Counted from the stretch's first letter, positions 45,033 through 55,255 are shown. The stretch: 64,000 nt of DNA from Bacteroidota bacterium (GCA_963169345.1 CAUJCT010000053.1:1-64000); one strand, 5' to 3'. Numbers and translations: made by a program. Notes: generated from the letters alone by a model not told the origin.

Positions 45033-48000
45033 TTATTCAATTAAGATAGAAATCAAACGTGTATGAGTTTTCGAGTTAATACGTATCCAATAAATACCTT
45101 TACTCATACCCTGCAAATTCACATCCATAGTATTGCCTTTCAAGTGCCCAGAATACACCAGTTGTCCTATACCATCATATATTTCAATTATAAGTGCCTC
45201 ATCAGCTATTGTTCGGCTGATTTGGAAAACACCAGTATTTGGATTTGGATAAACTGAGATATAATCTAAACCAGATTCCATCTCGATATTGGTATTCTTC
45301 ACTTCAATACATGCAGAAGTGCTGTCACAACCATATTTCCCTATTCTGACTGCATATTGTCCCGGGCTTGTTGCGGTAAATACTTTTGAATTCGCACCCT
45401 GAATATCTGTACCATTGCAATCTATCCATTGATAAGTACAACTATCCGATACTGCAGTTAATTTCTTACCCGATTTAATTACTTTCACATCTATAAATTG
45501 ACGAGTGAAATCTAAAACAACTGTAGAATCGCAGTTGAGGTACGAAACGAAGTTAGAATAATACAATCCTGAAGTAGTATAAACCTGTCCATTGAAAACT
45601 CTGGGTTTACAATCACTTACTTTAATAGTATTCGACCAGGTTGGATTGACAATTAAAGTTATATTTATCACACTATCACAACCATCATAGGTAGTAGTCA
45701 ATTGTTTGTATTGGCCTGCCTGAGTATATTGTTGTCCATTATATTTAAATGGCAAATTATTGTCACAAACCTTAAATATCACTTTAGAAGAGTCGCTGGT
45801 AGCCACTTTCAAATTAAGTAAAATCGTACTATCACAACCAAATCTGTTTGTATAACTCAATTCGTATTTACCACTCGTTTTATAAGTTTGACCTCCAATA
45901 ACAAATGAATCGCATGAATTGACATTTAAATGAATGGTGTCTTCAGGCACATGTAAACTTAAAACTATAGTACTGTCACAACCTAAATAATTAGTTTGTT
46001 TCTGATAATAAACACCTCCTTTTGAATAGCTTTGTCCATTTAAAACATAAGGATTACAATTACCTTGAAATACCTGAATGAATTTCATCGAAGTATCTTT
46101 GATCGTTAAATCCAGCTTTACAATACTGTCACAACCTTTATAATTAGTCAACAGCACCTGGTAATAACCACTTTTTGTATAGGTAAATCCATTAATGGTA
46201 TAACTGCCACATGAACTGACTTTCATTTCAGAACTCGTAATAGAAGTACAAGGTTTCCTGAACGCAGCTAAATATTGATGCTTTTCTGAATTGATCACTT
46301 TAAACTGTCCGGACGCAAATACATGATTACCGGTATTATTGATATAATTGACCGAATTATCAAAAGCAGGATTCCAGTAACCAAGCTTATTAGAATTTCT
46401 GTAATAAGAAGCCAGGTATTTTCTGCTTTCTGAATTGACGTAAGTAAATGTACCACCGAACAATGCAAAACTATCATATATAGTCAACCCTTTGACATTA
46501 GCACCTGAGGTATTTATTACAGGTTGCCATGCATCCAGGCTCAGGTCACTAATTTTAAATCTGACTATTTGTGATCTGGAAACAGAAGAAATAGTCGTGA
46601 AATCACCTGCCACATAAATATATGCGCTATCCTTTGCTATTCTTCTGATATCATAATTGGCTACGGGTGCGAAAGCTCTTGCAGTTGCATTATTATCCAA
46701 ACTAACTGCTCCCAATCTGAATCTTCTCTTACCTACAAGACTATCAAAACTGCCTCCTACATATACCGAACTATCATTAAAGAGCATTGCATTTACAAAG
46801 TCATTAGGAGATGGATTCCATGGCCTGACTGCTCCGGTAACAGGATGCACTGCAGCTAAATTCCTTCTTAAAGTACCTTTGATATCTTTAAATTCACCAG
46901 CTATATATAAACTCGAATCTCTGTATTTTAAGTCATAAACATAGGCTTTGTGTAAATTATACAAATCTATTTGAGGATTGAAAGCTAATGGCAGAGAACT
47001 TTTCGTCGAGATAGCCATCACTCCGTCTCTGAAAGTAATATCTCCCTTGTAATAGATAGTGGAGAATTTACCACCTATATACAAAGTTGTATCCATAAGT
47101 TCCATAGTATAAACACCCGGTGTATAGATATCCAGATCTTTGCCCCAATCTGATAAAACACCTTGTTGATTTAACACTGCAAATCCCCGTCTGTACTGAC
47201 CACCAATTAAGGAAAAATCGCCACAAACATAAAAGCCTTTTTTATCGTCACTCAGACTTAAATTAAATACTTCATTATTGGGAAAAGTACACCATTCCGT
47301 ATGATCATTTTTTACTCTGTCCCATTCAAAAATATTTGGAGTATTTAACCTTCGTGATTTAGTGAATTTACCACCAGCGTATATTTTATCTCCAACAACT
47401 GCAAAACTGTTTATATAGCCATCACAAGTAGGCTGAGCATATAAATACTGAGGATTTTTATAATTGATAATAGCACAGGCTTGTTGATTCACGGAACCAA
47501 CCTTTGTAAAGTTTCCACCAACCAGTAAGACCGAATCTGTTCTCAAAACTGTATACACATTTTTATCAAAAACAGGTGTCACAAAATTAGTTGCTAATCC
47601 TGTACTGGTGTCTATCTCAGCAACCTTGTCTCTTACATCCAGACCTATCTTTCTGAAACTGCCTCCAATAAATAACCTTCCATTATACACATGCATATCC
47701 TCAACTACAGAATCAGGAAAAATAATATAATGTTCAACTTGGGCTGATTCAAAATACACTTTGCTTAGATATACTGTCTTTTTGTAACCCATATATTCGA
47801 TATTTCCACTGACATAGAATCTTTTGTCATCCATCACTTCCATATCAGTAATATCAGTAAAACCTTTGATATTAGGCTCCCATTTAGTTAACTTATTTGT
47901 CTTTATATTGATGGCGGCCAATCCATTTCTGTTATCTTCACAAACCGACCCATAAATCGAAATATGGAGTTTATTCCCACCCAACACCATTTTATAAGTT

Positions 48001-49418
48001 TCGCCGGTAGGGCCAATTTCCCAGGGCATCATTTTCTGATTGGCCCAGTCATAAACAGCAAAATTTCTCCTCCAGAAAGTATCAACTGTTCTAAAAATAC
48101 CTCCCAGATAGAGCTTACCATCTACAACATAACTCGATGAGATGCTGCCTTCAACTTTTGGATACTTGCTCGACAACTGTAGGCTGGCTGTATCAAAAAA
48201 GACCAAAGACCCGGTATATACATTGTTTAAATTGTCAAAATATCCGCCAACCATTAACTGCGAACCATAAGTTTGCATAGTTAACACAGCATAATCCGGT
48301 TTTGGATTCCAGGAATTTGCGGCTCCATTTATTAAACTTACACAAGCCAGTTTTTGCCTTGAAACACCTCCTACATTTGTAAAATCACCCCCTAGATAAA
48401 GGTTATTACCTAAAACAAGCATTGTATTGACCTTTCCTGTCAGTCCGGGATTCCAGTTAGTGGCCAATCCTGATACTATATCAATCGCAGCAATATTGGC
48501 TCTTGATTTTCCTCCAATCGAAGAAAAAGACCCTGTTACAATGATTGTATTGCCTCTGAAACACATAGCACTGACAGATCCACCACTGCTAATAGCAGGA
48601 TTCCAGCTGCTTGCGTTTCCAGTCGCTAAAATTATGGAAGCTAATGAACTGCGGACATAACCCCCTATTGCAGAAAATTTACCTGCTACATACAGGTAAT
48701 TTGCATCAATTAAAATATCACTAACATTACCAACAGGTTCAGGATTCCATGCATCCACAACACCATTTGAATCAATATGTGCCAGATTGGTTCTTAAACT
48801 ATCCCCAATTTTTGTAAAAGTTCCGCAAACATACCAACCGCCCTTGCCATCACTCAGCATCTTCGAAACAAGTCCATTACCCAATGTAACATTCGAAACA
48901 GAAGCTTTCTTAACAGTATCAAAAACTACTAATCCTGTCCTTCTCGCTCCATAAGATTTGAATTCACCTCCTATGTATAAGATGCTGTCTTTAATGATCA
49001 TTTTTCTGACAGGCTGATCGAATCCCATACCACTAAACAAATGGGTCACCTCGCCTTTGTTATTGATATGTGCTATCTTGCTTCTGAGACTATCCCCTAC
49101 TTTAGAAAAATTTCCTCCTATATACCAACCTCCTTTGCCATCACTAATTGAACAAAAAATCTGATTATCTGGAATTGGCATATTGGCATCTCTTTCTTGT
49201 GTGGAAATATCAACAAATGCTCCGAAAGGTGCAAATGGCGCCATAGAAGTAAAACTGCCTCCTACATAAAACCTTTGATGTATAGAGTCATATACAACAG
49301 ATCTAACTTCAGCATCAGGTTGCCAGAAATTCTTGTTAAGTTGCAATTTCTGGGCACTCATCTCTGTACCATAAAGTAATAGTCCAAAGAAAATGAATAG
49401 ATTACTTAGTTTTAGCAT
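45033..49418 (-). CDS. Giant T9SS-sorted protein with propeller and Cys-Asp repeats
   Basis: 1461 residues. After a signal peptide (about 1-22) come about 1,000 residues of repeats of the form LYVGGxFxxIGxxxRxxLAxID...ATxWNP (delta-60/DUF5122-like), predicted to form beta-propellers. Next are five tandem repeats, roughly 1095-1335, of the type C-x-Y-x-I-N-G-x-x-Y-x(3)-G-x-Y...GCDSxxxL. The C-terminal T9SS type A sorting domain (ISVYPNPNTGVFQIS, IYDGIGQLVYSG, MSKGIYWIRI) completes it. Likely a cell-surface or secreted structural/adhesive protein. The Cys pairs of the five repeats may form disulfides. Confidence 0.88.
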   Translation of the reverse strand: MLKLSNLFIFFGLLLYGTEMSAQKLQLNKNFWQPDAEVRSVVYDSIHQRFYVGGSFTSMAPFAPFGAFVDISTQERDANMPIPDNQIFCSISDGKGGWYIGGNFSKVGDSLRSKIAHINNKGEVTHLFSGMGFDQPVRKMIIKDSILYIGGEFKSYGARRTGLVVFDTVKKASVSNVTLGNGLVSKMLSDGKGGWYVCGTFTKIGDSLRTNLAHIDSNGVVDAWNPEPVGNVSDILIDANYLYVAGKFSAIGGYVRSSLASIILATGNASSWNPAISSGGSVSAMCFRGNTIIVTGSFSSIGGKSRANIAAIDIVSGLATNWNPGLTGKVNTMLVLGNNLYLGGDFTNVGGVSRQKLACVSLINGAANSWNPKPDYAVLTMQTYGSQLMVGGYFDNLNNVYTGSLVFFDTASLQLSSKYPKVEGSISSSYVVDGKLYLGGIFRTVDTFWRRNFAVYDWANQKMMPWEIGPTGETYKMVLGGNKLHISIYGSVCEDNRNGLAAINIKTNKLTKWEPNIKGFTDITDMEVMDDKRFYVSGNIEYMGYKKTVYLSKVYFESAQVEHYIIFPDSVVEDMHVYNGRLFIGGSFRKIGLDVRDKVAEIDTSTGLATNFVTPVFDKNVYTVLRTDSVLLVGGNFTKVGSVNQQACAIINYKNPQYLYAQPTCDGYINSFAVVGDKIYAGGKFTKSRRLNTPNIFEWDRVKNDHTEWCTFPNNEVFNLSLSDDKKGFYVCGDFSLIGGQYRRGFAVLNQQGVLSDWGKDLDIYTPGVYTMELMDTTLYIGGKFSTIYYKGDITFRDGVMAISTKSSLPLAFNPQIDLYNLHKAYVYDLKYRDSSLYIAGEFKDIKGTLRRNLAAVHPVTGAVRPWNPSPNDFVNAMLFNDSSVYVGGSFDSLVGKRRFRLGAVSLDNNATARAFAPVANYDIRRIAKDSAYIYVAGDFTTISSVSRSQIVRFKISDLSLDAWQPVINTSGANVKGLTIYDSFALFGGTFTYVNSESRKYLASYYRNSNKLGYWNPAFDNSVNYINNTGNHVFASGQFKVINSEKHQYLAAFRKPCTSITSSEMKVSSCGSYTINGFTYTKSGYYQVLLTNYKGCDSIVKLDLTIKDTSMKFIQVFQGNCNPYVLNGQSYSKGGVYYQKQTNYLGCDSTIVLSLHVPEDTIHLNVNSCDSFVIGGQTYKTSGKYELSYTNRFGCDSTILLNLKVATSDSSKVIFKVCDNNLPFKYNGQQYTQAGQYKQLTTTYDGCDSVINITLIVNPTWSNTIKVSDCKPRVFNGQVYTTSGLYYSNFVSYLNCDSTVVLDFTRQFIDVKVIKSGKKLTAVSDSCTYQWIDCNGTDIQGANSKVFTATSPGQYAVRIGKYGCDSTSACIEVKNTNIEMESGLDYISVYPNPNTGVFQISRTIADEALIIEIYDGIGQLVYSGHLKGNTMDVNLQGMSKGIYWIRINSKTHTRLISILIE

Positions 49419-49440
49419 AAAATATCATTAAAGAGAACTT

Positions 49441-49448
49441 CAAAGTTA
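49441..49448 (-). promoter_or_regulatory. -7 box of giant T9SS gene
   Basis: Minus-strand TAACTTTG, exact consensus, 22 nt upstream of the ATG at 49418. Confidence 0.5.
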
Positions 49449-49490
49449 TCGAAAATTTGCCTTAAAAGCCCATAAGAAGCTTTTTAAATT

Positions 49491-50129
49491 CTATTTCTTC
49501 AGCAATCGCTTGATAATACTAACAATGGTGGTAGCTATTATAGCCCCTGAAAACGCAAGAAATATATCCTTCTGTGCATCCCAGATGTCACCCTGAGTAC
49601 CTAGATAGGCATCGCCCTGAGCCTCAAAAAATATATCCGCAACTGCCCATTCTATCAATTCATAAAATCCACTGATGGATAAGGTAATTTCAATTGGTAA
49701 AACCCATGCAACCATCCTGGGATATTTCATCCAAACTAAAAAGAGCTCTCTCATTGGATAGGCAAGTAAAAATCCAAAACTAAAATGCACTATTCTGTCG
49801 TAATGGTTCCTCTCAGTATGAAATATATCCTGTAACCAATATCCTAAAGGGTTCTCTGCATAAGTATATTTTGAGCCATAAACATGTAAACACAGATAAA
49901 TGAAAATAAGCAAATAGGACAAATCACTAAACTGAAAACGTTTAAATGTAGCGACAATAAATATCAAACTTAAAAACGTTAATGCGTTTTCCAAAAACCA
50001 ATTGTTCAAATCAGTAGTACCTATAAAAGTCGATACCCAAACAGCCGAAAACAAAACTATAAATATCCACAACCATTTATTGTCTTTAAAGGGTGTGCGA
50101 TATGCAGAAATTGCAGTAGAAAATTTCAT
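49491..50129 (-). CDS. DUF2238 (YjdF-type) membrane protein
   Basis: 212 residues, six predicted helices. DUF2238 signature segments are present: YTYAENPLGYWLQD (about 88-101), ERNHYDRIVHFSFGFLLAYP (about 106-125), ISGFYELIEW (about 151-160) and LGTQGDIWDAQKDIFLAFSG (about 176-195). Function of the family is unknown. A -7 box lies 18 nt upstream, giving it an independent promoter. It lies between the giant T9SS gene and the TonB-dependent receptor gene, with gaps on both sides. Confidence 0.87.
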   Translation of the reverse strand: MKFSTAISAYRTPFKDNKWLWIFIVLFSAVWVSTFIGTTDLNNWFLENALTFLSLIFIVATFKRFQFSDLSYLLIFIYLCLHVYGSKYTYAENPLGYWLQDIFHTERNHYDRIVHFSFGFLLAYPMRELFLVWMKYPRMVAWVLPIEITLSISGFYELIEWAVADIFFEAQGDAYLGTQGDIWDAQKDIFLAFSGAIIATTIVSIIKRLLKK

Positions 50130-50147
50130 ATTTACTTAAGCTGACCT

Positions 50148-50155
50148 CAAATATA
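50148..50155 (-). promoter_or_regulatory. -7 box of DUF2238 gene
   Basis: Minus-strand TATATTTG, exact consensus, 18 nt before the ATG at 50129. Confidence 0.5.
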
Positions 50156-50326
50156 AGATTTAGAGCCAAAATTGAGTATTTTTTATTCAGACAAGGCGAA
50201 TTTAGAAGCACATAACAACGGTGATGAGATATAAATATAAAGCACTGTTGGATTAAATATCCTCAAATACCAGTTTTGTCAAAAAGGTTATTTTTGAGAC
50301 CAGCCTTAGTAATAATGGTCAAATGA

Positions 50327-52747
50327 CTATCCTACTCTTACACGCTGCTTCTCTGTACCTATTTCTTCATTTTTATACCTGTTTAACGACTGTCCTCTGT
50401 TAAACTTATAACTAAATCCCAAAGTAACAATGCGAGTATCCAATATACTGTTCCATGACGCTTCAGAGTTATTTAAACTCAAAATATTACCACCTGGACG
50501 CATGCTGTGCATTATATCATTCAGACTGAATCTTAAAACTCCATCCTTGTTAAACTGCCAGGACACACCTGTTCTTATTGAACCAACCGGTACAAAAACA
50601 AACTGTGATGATGCAACTGCGCTTTGATAGGTTCCGCTGACTTCCGCATTCCATTTCGTGTGTAATTTAAACTGCAGATTTGGCGCAACATACCAATAAG
50701 ACCCTGCATTTCGTAAACTCTGTCCATATAATTCACCTGAAAATACATTGTGATTCAACTCTGCATATAAATTCATTCTGATGAATTTTCCAATATTGGT
50801 ATTCCCACTTAAATTTAATCCATAATTCAACTGTTTGCCAATATTTCCGGGACGACTGTAAAATATGCCATTCACTTGTTCTATAGTTTCAGAAATCAAA
50901 TTATTCGTAATGCCATAAACAGCATTCAATCTCCACTTACTATTATAAAAATAACTCAGTTCAATTTCATTTGAAAATGTGGGTTGAATAAATGGATTAC
51001 CTGCATAAAGCGTGTATCTGTCTAATGGATAAATGAAAGGATTCATATCGCTGTAGTTCGGTCTGTTGATGCGTCTTCCGTAGTTGATTCCCAGCAAGTG
51101 CTTTGATAAAGAATCGAATGTATAGGAAATAAATACAGTTGGAAACCAGGAATGATAATGCCTGCTAAACGATGAGTCATTCCCACTTCCATTGCCTTTT
51201 TGATTTCCAATTGAATTGGTTTGTTCGTATCTGAGTCCGGATTGAATAGAAAGGTGACTCAATTTTTTACTCCAGTTGATGTAACCTGCGTTGATATTTT
51301 CGGTATAATCAAAATCATTTGTGTATAGATTATTGACATTTCTAATGCCATTGATTTCATCAAAAAAACCAGCATAATTATCGGCATCAACATATGAAAT
51401 TCTAATCCCCGATTCAAATCTGCCCATCATTGAAGACTCTTTGTGATAATCCACCCCATTTGCAGATACCCAAATATAGGATGGCAAATCACCAATAAGC
51501 AATGTTTCTGTAATTGGCACACCATTGGCATCTTTCAAACTATTAAATGTGCTTTGAGTATTTCTGGAATGATAACGGGTAACATCAGAATACAAGGTCC
51601 AACCCGCCCGACCTGAATCCAACTGTATATCATAATTGATATTACCTCCTAAATTTCTGAATCTGGTATCCAAAGGAATATTGGCATCTACGAGGTTGAG
51701 CAATTGTCCATTTCCATCTTTGATTTCCGCATGATTGGTGGTACGTCTGCCTGCTTGTAAATCAAACCCTGAAAAGCTAAAACTTAATGTTTTATTATCA
51801 GTTACATACATGTCGGCGCCAACATTAGCCTGGTATTGCAAATTATTAATATCTATAAATGTATTCTGTACAAAAGTGGAATTCAATGCTCCTGAATGCT
51901 GATAATATGCTCTTCTGATTGTTAAATCCTGATAATTGTTATTCCATCCAAAAGTCCCGTTACCGAAAAAATTAACTTTATTAATCCTGTAATTTAAATT
52001 TAAACTCTGATTATGTCTTACTAATTTTCCGGTGCCAAGACTATTGCCATATCTGCCATTAAAACCCTTTGTAATTGATTTTTTCATTCTGATGACAATG
52101 ACACCACCGCTGCCTGCTGCCGGATACTTAGAGCTGGGATTGGTCATAACAGTAATCGATTGAATATTATCCGCAGGTATGGATTTCAAATATTGATTTA
52201 AATCGTCTCCGCTCATGTTAAGTAGTTGCTCATTAACATAAACGCTAACACCCATCATACCCTGAATTCGAATACCGCCAAGTTCCTCAACTATTACTCC
52301 CGGAGCCCTCTCTATCATATCAAGTGCACTCTGACCGGCTGCAGTTACAAGACCATCCGGATAGACAACTGTTTTGTCTATATCTTGCACAATAAATTTC
52401 TGTTTACCTGTAATTTTTACCGAAACATAATCGCCTACAACAGGCAACAATCCAATAGTCAGCTCAGTAGTACCTGCTTTAATCGCCATATTCAGTGTCT
52501 TATAACCAGTCTTCTCTGCATAGACTATGCAATTAATAAGTACGGGTAAATTCGAAACAAATATGCCGGATGTGTCCGTAAAGCCTGTTTGAGTGGATGT
52601 CGAATCCAAAGATGATTGCACCTTAACTTTAACATTTGCAAGTGGTACACCACTCAGATTATCTACTACCTTAATACTTGTAAATGCTATTTGACAATCA
52701 GCGTTTATTGAGTAGGCAATTAAAATTGAAAGTAATATATGTCTCAT
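50327..52747 (-). CDS. TonB-dependent outer-membrane receptor (CarboxypepD_reg type)
   Basis: 806 residues. The signal peptide is followed by a carboxypeptidase-regulatory-like Ig domain (about 22-100, VKVQSSLDSTSTQTGFTD). The plug is about 120-215 with VYPDGLVTAAGQSALDMIERAPGVIVEE (in segments), and an OMP_b-brl_3 barrel fills the rest. Imports a ligand (iron chelate, oligosaccharide or other) with TonB energy; no substrate clue and no SusD partner is adjacent. The reading frame can start at a TTG (52774), but the ATG at 52747 gives a normal signal peptide. Terminal strand is atypical, with a basic tail (RYKNEEIGTEKQRVRVG). Confidence 0.85.
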   Translation of the reverse strand: MRHILLSILIAYSINADCQIAFTSIKVVDNLSGVPLANVKVKVQSSLDSTSTQTGFTDTSGIFVSNLPVLINCIVYAEKTGYKTLNMAIKAGTTELTIGLLPVVGDYVSVKITGKQKFIVQDIDKTVVYPDGLVTAAGQSALDMIERAPGVIVEELGGIRIQGMMGVSVYVNEQLLNMSGDDLNQYLKSIPADNIQSITVMTNPSSKYPAAGSGGVIVIRMKKSITKGFNGRYGNSLGTGKLVRHNQSLNLNYRINKVNFFGNGTFGWNNNYQDLTIRRAYYQHSGALNSTFVQNTFIDINNLQYQANVGADMYVTDNKTLSFSFSGFDLQAGRRTTNHAEIKDGNGQLLNLVDANIPLDTRFRNLGGNINYDIQLDSGRAGWTLYSDVTRYHSRNTQSTFNSLKDANGVPITETLLIGDLPSYIWVSANGVDYHKESSMMGRFESGIRISYVDADNYAGFFDEINGIRNVNNLYTNDFDYTENINAGYINWSKKLSHLSIQSGLRYEQTNSIGNQKGNGSGNDSSFSRHYHSWFPTVFISYTFDSLSKHLLGINYGRRINRPNYSDMNPFIYPLDRYTLYAGNPFIQPTFSNEIELSYFYNSKWRLNAVYGITNNLISETIEQVNGIFYSRPGNIGKQLNYGLNLSGNTNIGKFIRMNLYAELNHNVFSGELYGQSLRNAGSYWYVAPNLQFKLHTKWNAEVSGTYQSAVASSQFVFVPVGSIRTGVSWQFNKDGVLRFSLNDIMHSMRPGGNILSLNNSEASWNSILDTRIVTLGFSYKFNRGQSLNRYKNEEIGTEKQRVRVG

Positions 52748-52820
52748 ACCAGCTAAAATTATACAATGCAGCAATGTATATATCAGCTTTTAAATTGAAG
52801 TTTAACTTTAGTTAAAAATT

Positions 52821-52828
52821 CAAAAGTA
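52821..52828 (-). promoter_or_regulatory. Possible -7 box of TonB receptor
   Basis: Minus-strand TACTTTTG, exact consensus, about 75 nt upstream of the ATG at 52747. The palindrome at 52801-52816 would lie in the start of the leader, a position suited to an operator. An alternative weaker box (TAATTTTA) lies close to the ATG. Confidence 0.4.
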
Positions 52829-53109
52829 TCAGACAGAAGTTCCTTAAAAGGGTTCTTCTAACACATTCATCTTAATATTTAACAAATTGTAACATATCAA
52901 ATGGCTTCAAACCAAATTGATAGGTGTTCGTAAACAATCCAGAGAAAAACGCAAAAAAACAATATCTCTACAATTCTTGTCTTCATACCTATATAGACGT
53001 ATAAAAGAGCAAAAGGATGCGTGAAATCATAATTTTGAACAAAAAATGACATTTTACAGAATGCCAAAAAACAGCTTCTCTTAATTTAGAAATACAAATA
53101 ACTTATTGT

Positions 53110-53117
53110 TAAATTTG
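53110..53117 (+). promoter_or_regulatory. -7 box of ftcD
   Basis: TAAATTTG, exact consensus, 5 nt before the ATG at 53123. Confidence 0.6.
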
Positions 53118-53122
53118 CAGCA

Positions 53123-54814
53123 ATGAATAAGCAAATCGTAGAGTGCGTCCCAAATTTTAGTGAAGGAAACAATCCTGAAATTATCCGTCAGATAACCCAA
53201 GCCATAGAAAGTGTTGAAGGTGTTATGTTGCTTCATGTGGATATGGGTAAAGCAACCAATCGAACTGTTGTAACCTTTGCCGGAGAACCTGCAAAAGTTG
53301 TAGAAGCTGCATTTTTAGGTATTTCAAAAGCTGCAGAATTGATTGATATGAGACACCATAAAGGTGAGCATCCTCGTATGGGCGCAACCGATGTATGTCC
53401 TTTGGTACCGGTTTCTGGAATAAGCATGGAAGAGTGTGCTGACTGGTCGCGCAAACTTGGCGAAAAAGTTGGTAAAGAACTCGGTATTCCTGTTTATCTC
53501 TACGAAGAGGCACAACCTAACAAAAGCAGATCAAATCTTTCAGTCATCCGCGGTGGTGAATACGAAGGATTTGCTGAAAAAATAAAATTACCTGAATGGA
53601 AACCTGATTTTGGTCCGGCAGAATTGCCATTAAAACATGGTGCTACGGTTATAGGTGCCCGCGACTTTCTGATTGCTTATAACATCAATCTTAACACTAA
53701 ATCAACCAGAATTGCCAATCGCATTGCCTTTGATGTGCGTGAAGCCGGTCGTGTCAAACGTGAGGGCAACCCAATTACAGGAAAAGTAGTAACTGACGAG
53801 AATGGTGAACCTGTTAGAATCCCGGGAACTTTAAAAGCCGTGAAAGCTATTGGATGGTATATCGAGGAATATGGTATGGCTCAAATTTCCATGAACCTTA
53901 TCAATTATAAAATCACTTCCGTGCATAAGGCGTTTGATGAAGTTTGCAGTAAAGCTGATGAACGTGGGGTAAGAGTAACTGGTAGCGAATTGGTAGGACT
54001 CGTACCTTTGCAACCTTTATTAGATGCTGGTAAACACTACCTCAGCAAACAAGGACGAAGTATTGGAGTGAGTGACGAAGAATTAATTGAGATTGCAGTT
54101 CAATCATTGGGATTAAATCAGCTTGGCATCTTTAAACCTGAAGAGCGTATCATAGAATACGTTCTTAGAGATAAATCTAAAAAACGTTTAATCGACCTCA
54201 CCGTAAAAGGTTTTATCAATGAAACAGCTGCTGATAGCCCTGCTCCTGGTGGAGGCTCTGTAAGTGCATTGTGTGCAGCTTTGGGGGTTAGTTTAGGCGC
54301 GATGGTGGCCAATTTAAGTGCTGATAAACGCGGATGGGAAAACAAAACTGAGTTCTTCAGCAATTGGGCAGAAAAGGCTCAAAAAATAAAAGAAGAATTG
54401 ATGTATCTTATCGATGAAGACACCAATGCTTTCAATGCTATTATGAACGCTCTTCAAATGCCTAAAACAACAGCAGAAGAAAAGAGTGCCAGATCTGCAG
54501 CTTTAGAATCTGCATCCATTTATGCTACAGAAATTCCGTTAAAAACTATGCAGGTCGCTTACAGCAGTATTGATATGCTCGAGGCAATGATTGTGAATGG
54601 CAATCCAAACAGTATAACCGATGCAGGTGTAGGTTTACTTTGTATCAAAACAGCTGTAAGAGGTGCTTATTTCAATGTTTTGGTCAATGCAAAAGGACTC
54701 AACACTAAAGATAAAGCTGCTGCTATGGCAAATGAAGCTAAAGCTTTATTGAAAGATAACCATTCGAAGATCGATGCTATTCTCCAAAAGGTTGAAGAAG
54801 CAATAGCCTTTTAA
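53123..54814 (+). CDS. ftcD: Bifunctional glutamate formimidoyltransferase / cyclodeaminase
   Basis: Histidine degradation: transfers the formimino group of formiminoglutamate to tetrahydrofolate, then cyclodeaminates it to methenyl-THF. 563 residues. The N-terminal formiminotransferase (about 1-330) has VECVPNFSEGN at the start, HKGEHPRMGATDVCPLVP (about 73-90) and GARDFLIAYNINL (about 178-190). A helical cyclodeaminase domain (about 360-563) has ADSPAPGGGSVSAL and, near its end, SITDAGVG. The fused arrangement resembles the animal enzyme and Bacteroidota homologues. No hutH, hutU or hutI is in the window. It has a near-leaderless promoter; the next gene starts 2 nt after its stop. Confidence 0.95.
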   Translation: MNKQIVECVPNFSEGNNPEIIRQITQAIESVEGVMLLHVDMGKATNRTVVTFAGEPAKVVEAAFLGISKAAELIDMRHHKGEHPRMGATDVCPLVPVSGISMEECADWSRKLGEKVGKELGIPVYLYEEAQPNKSRSNLSVIRGGEYEGFAEKIKLPEWKPDFGPAELPLKHGATVIGARDFLIAYNINLNTKSTRIANRIAFDVREAGRVKREGNPITGKVVTDENGEPVRIPGTLKAVKAIGWYIEEYGMAQISMNLINYKITSVHKAFDEVCSKADERGVRVTGSELVGLVPLQPLLDAGKHYLSKQGRSIGVSDEELIEIAVQSLGLNQLGIFKPEERIIEYVLRDKSKKRLIDLTVKGFINETAADSPAPGGGSVSALCAALGVSLGAMVANLSADKRGWENKTEFFSNWAEKAQKIKEELMYLIDEDTNAFNAIMNALQMPKTTAEEKSARSAALESASIYATEIPLKTMQVAYSSIDMLEAMIVNGNPNSITDAGVGLLCIKTAVRGAYFNVLVNAKGLNTKDKAAAMANEAKALLKDNHSKIDAILQKVEEAIAF

Positions 54815-54816
54815 CA

Positions 54817-55206
54817 ATGCCAGGACTAATTTTAAAGTCAATTGAAGGTGAGTTTGGAACATCTTTAATGGACATGGATTTTAAGGATGGATTTTTTGTC
54901 AATATCGAAATAGAAATTGGAGAAAAGGATAAAAATGGTGCTGATATATTTTCCTTCAATGTATGCGATGAAAAAGGCTTATTAAAAACCATCTGGACTG
55001 ATACTGAATTTAAAGAAAAACAAATCACTTCTCTTTCAGGGTACCATGTTTTTGTCATGAAAAAATACGACCTGGAATCTCTGCTGAAGTATATTGAAGA
55101 TATATTAAATTCAATTCCTGAAAATATAAGTTGGAAGCAAAAGGGATTGTTGTTGAGTCAATATTTTAACTGGGAGTATTATAAAGAAACCATCGAGAAG
55201 ATATAA
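54817..55206 (+). CDS. Imm8-like immunity protein homologue
   Basis: 129 residues, no signal peptide or membrane segment. The pattern FSFNVCDEKGLLKTIW (about 46-61), GYHVFVMKKYDLESLLKYIEDIL (about 74-96) and a terminal SQYFNWEYYKETIEKI matches the Imm8 family of immunity proteins of polymorphic toxin systems. No toxin gene lies beside it; it begins 2 nt after ftcD, so it is probably co-transcribed with a metabolic gene. It could be an orphan immunity gene that protects against foreign effectors. Assignment by remembered family pattern, not a search. Confidence 0.62.
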   Translation: MPGLILKSIEGEFGTSLMDMDFKDGFFVNIEIEIGEKDKNGADIFSFNVCDEKGLLKTIWTDTEFKEKQITSLSGYHVFVMKKYDLESLLKYIEDILNSIPENISWKQKGLLLSQYFNWEYYKETIEKI

Positions 55207-55255
55207 TATTCTTTATTTTCAAACATATTTACAATTGGATTGTCATTAAGTATAT

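Larger units (their letters stand above)
52748..53122. other. Divergent intergenic region, 375 bp
   Basis: AT-rich spacer between the receptor and ftcD genes. It holds one -7 box on each strand and a palindrome TTTAACT-TT-AGTTAAA (52801-52816), located just downstream of the receptor's predicted transcription start. No ORF or RNA structure was recognised in the remainder. Confidence 0.5.
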
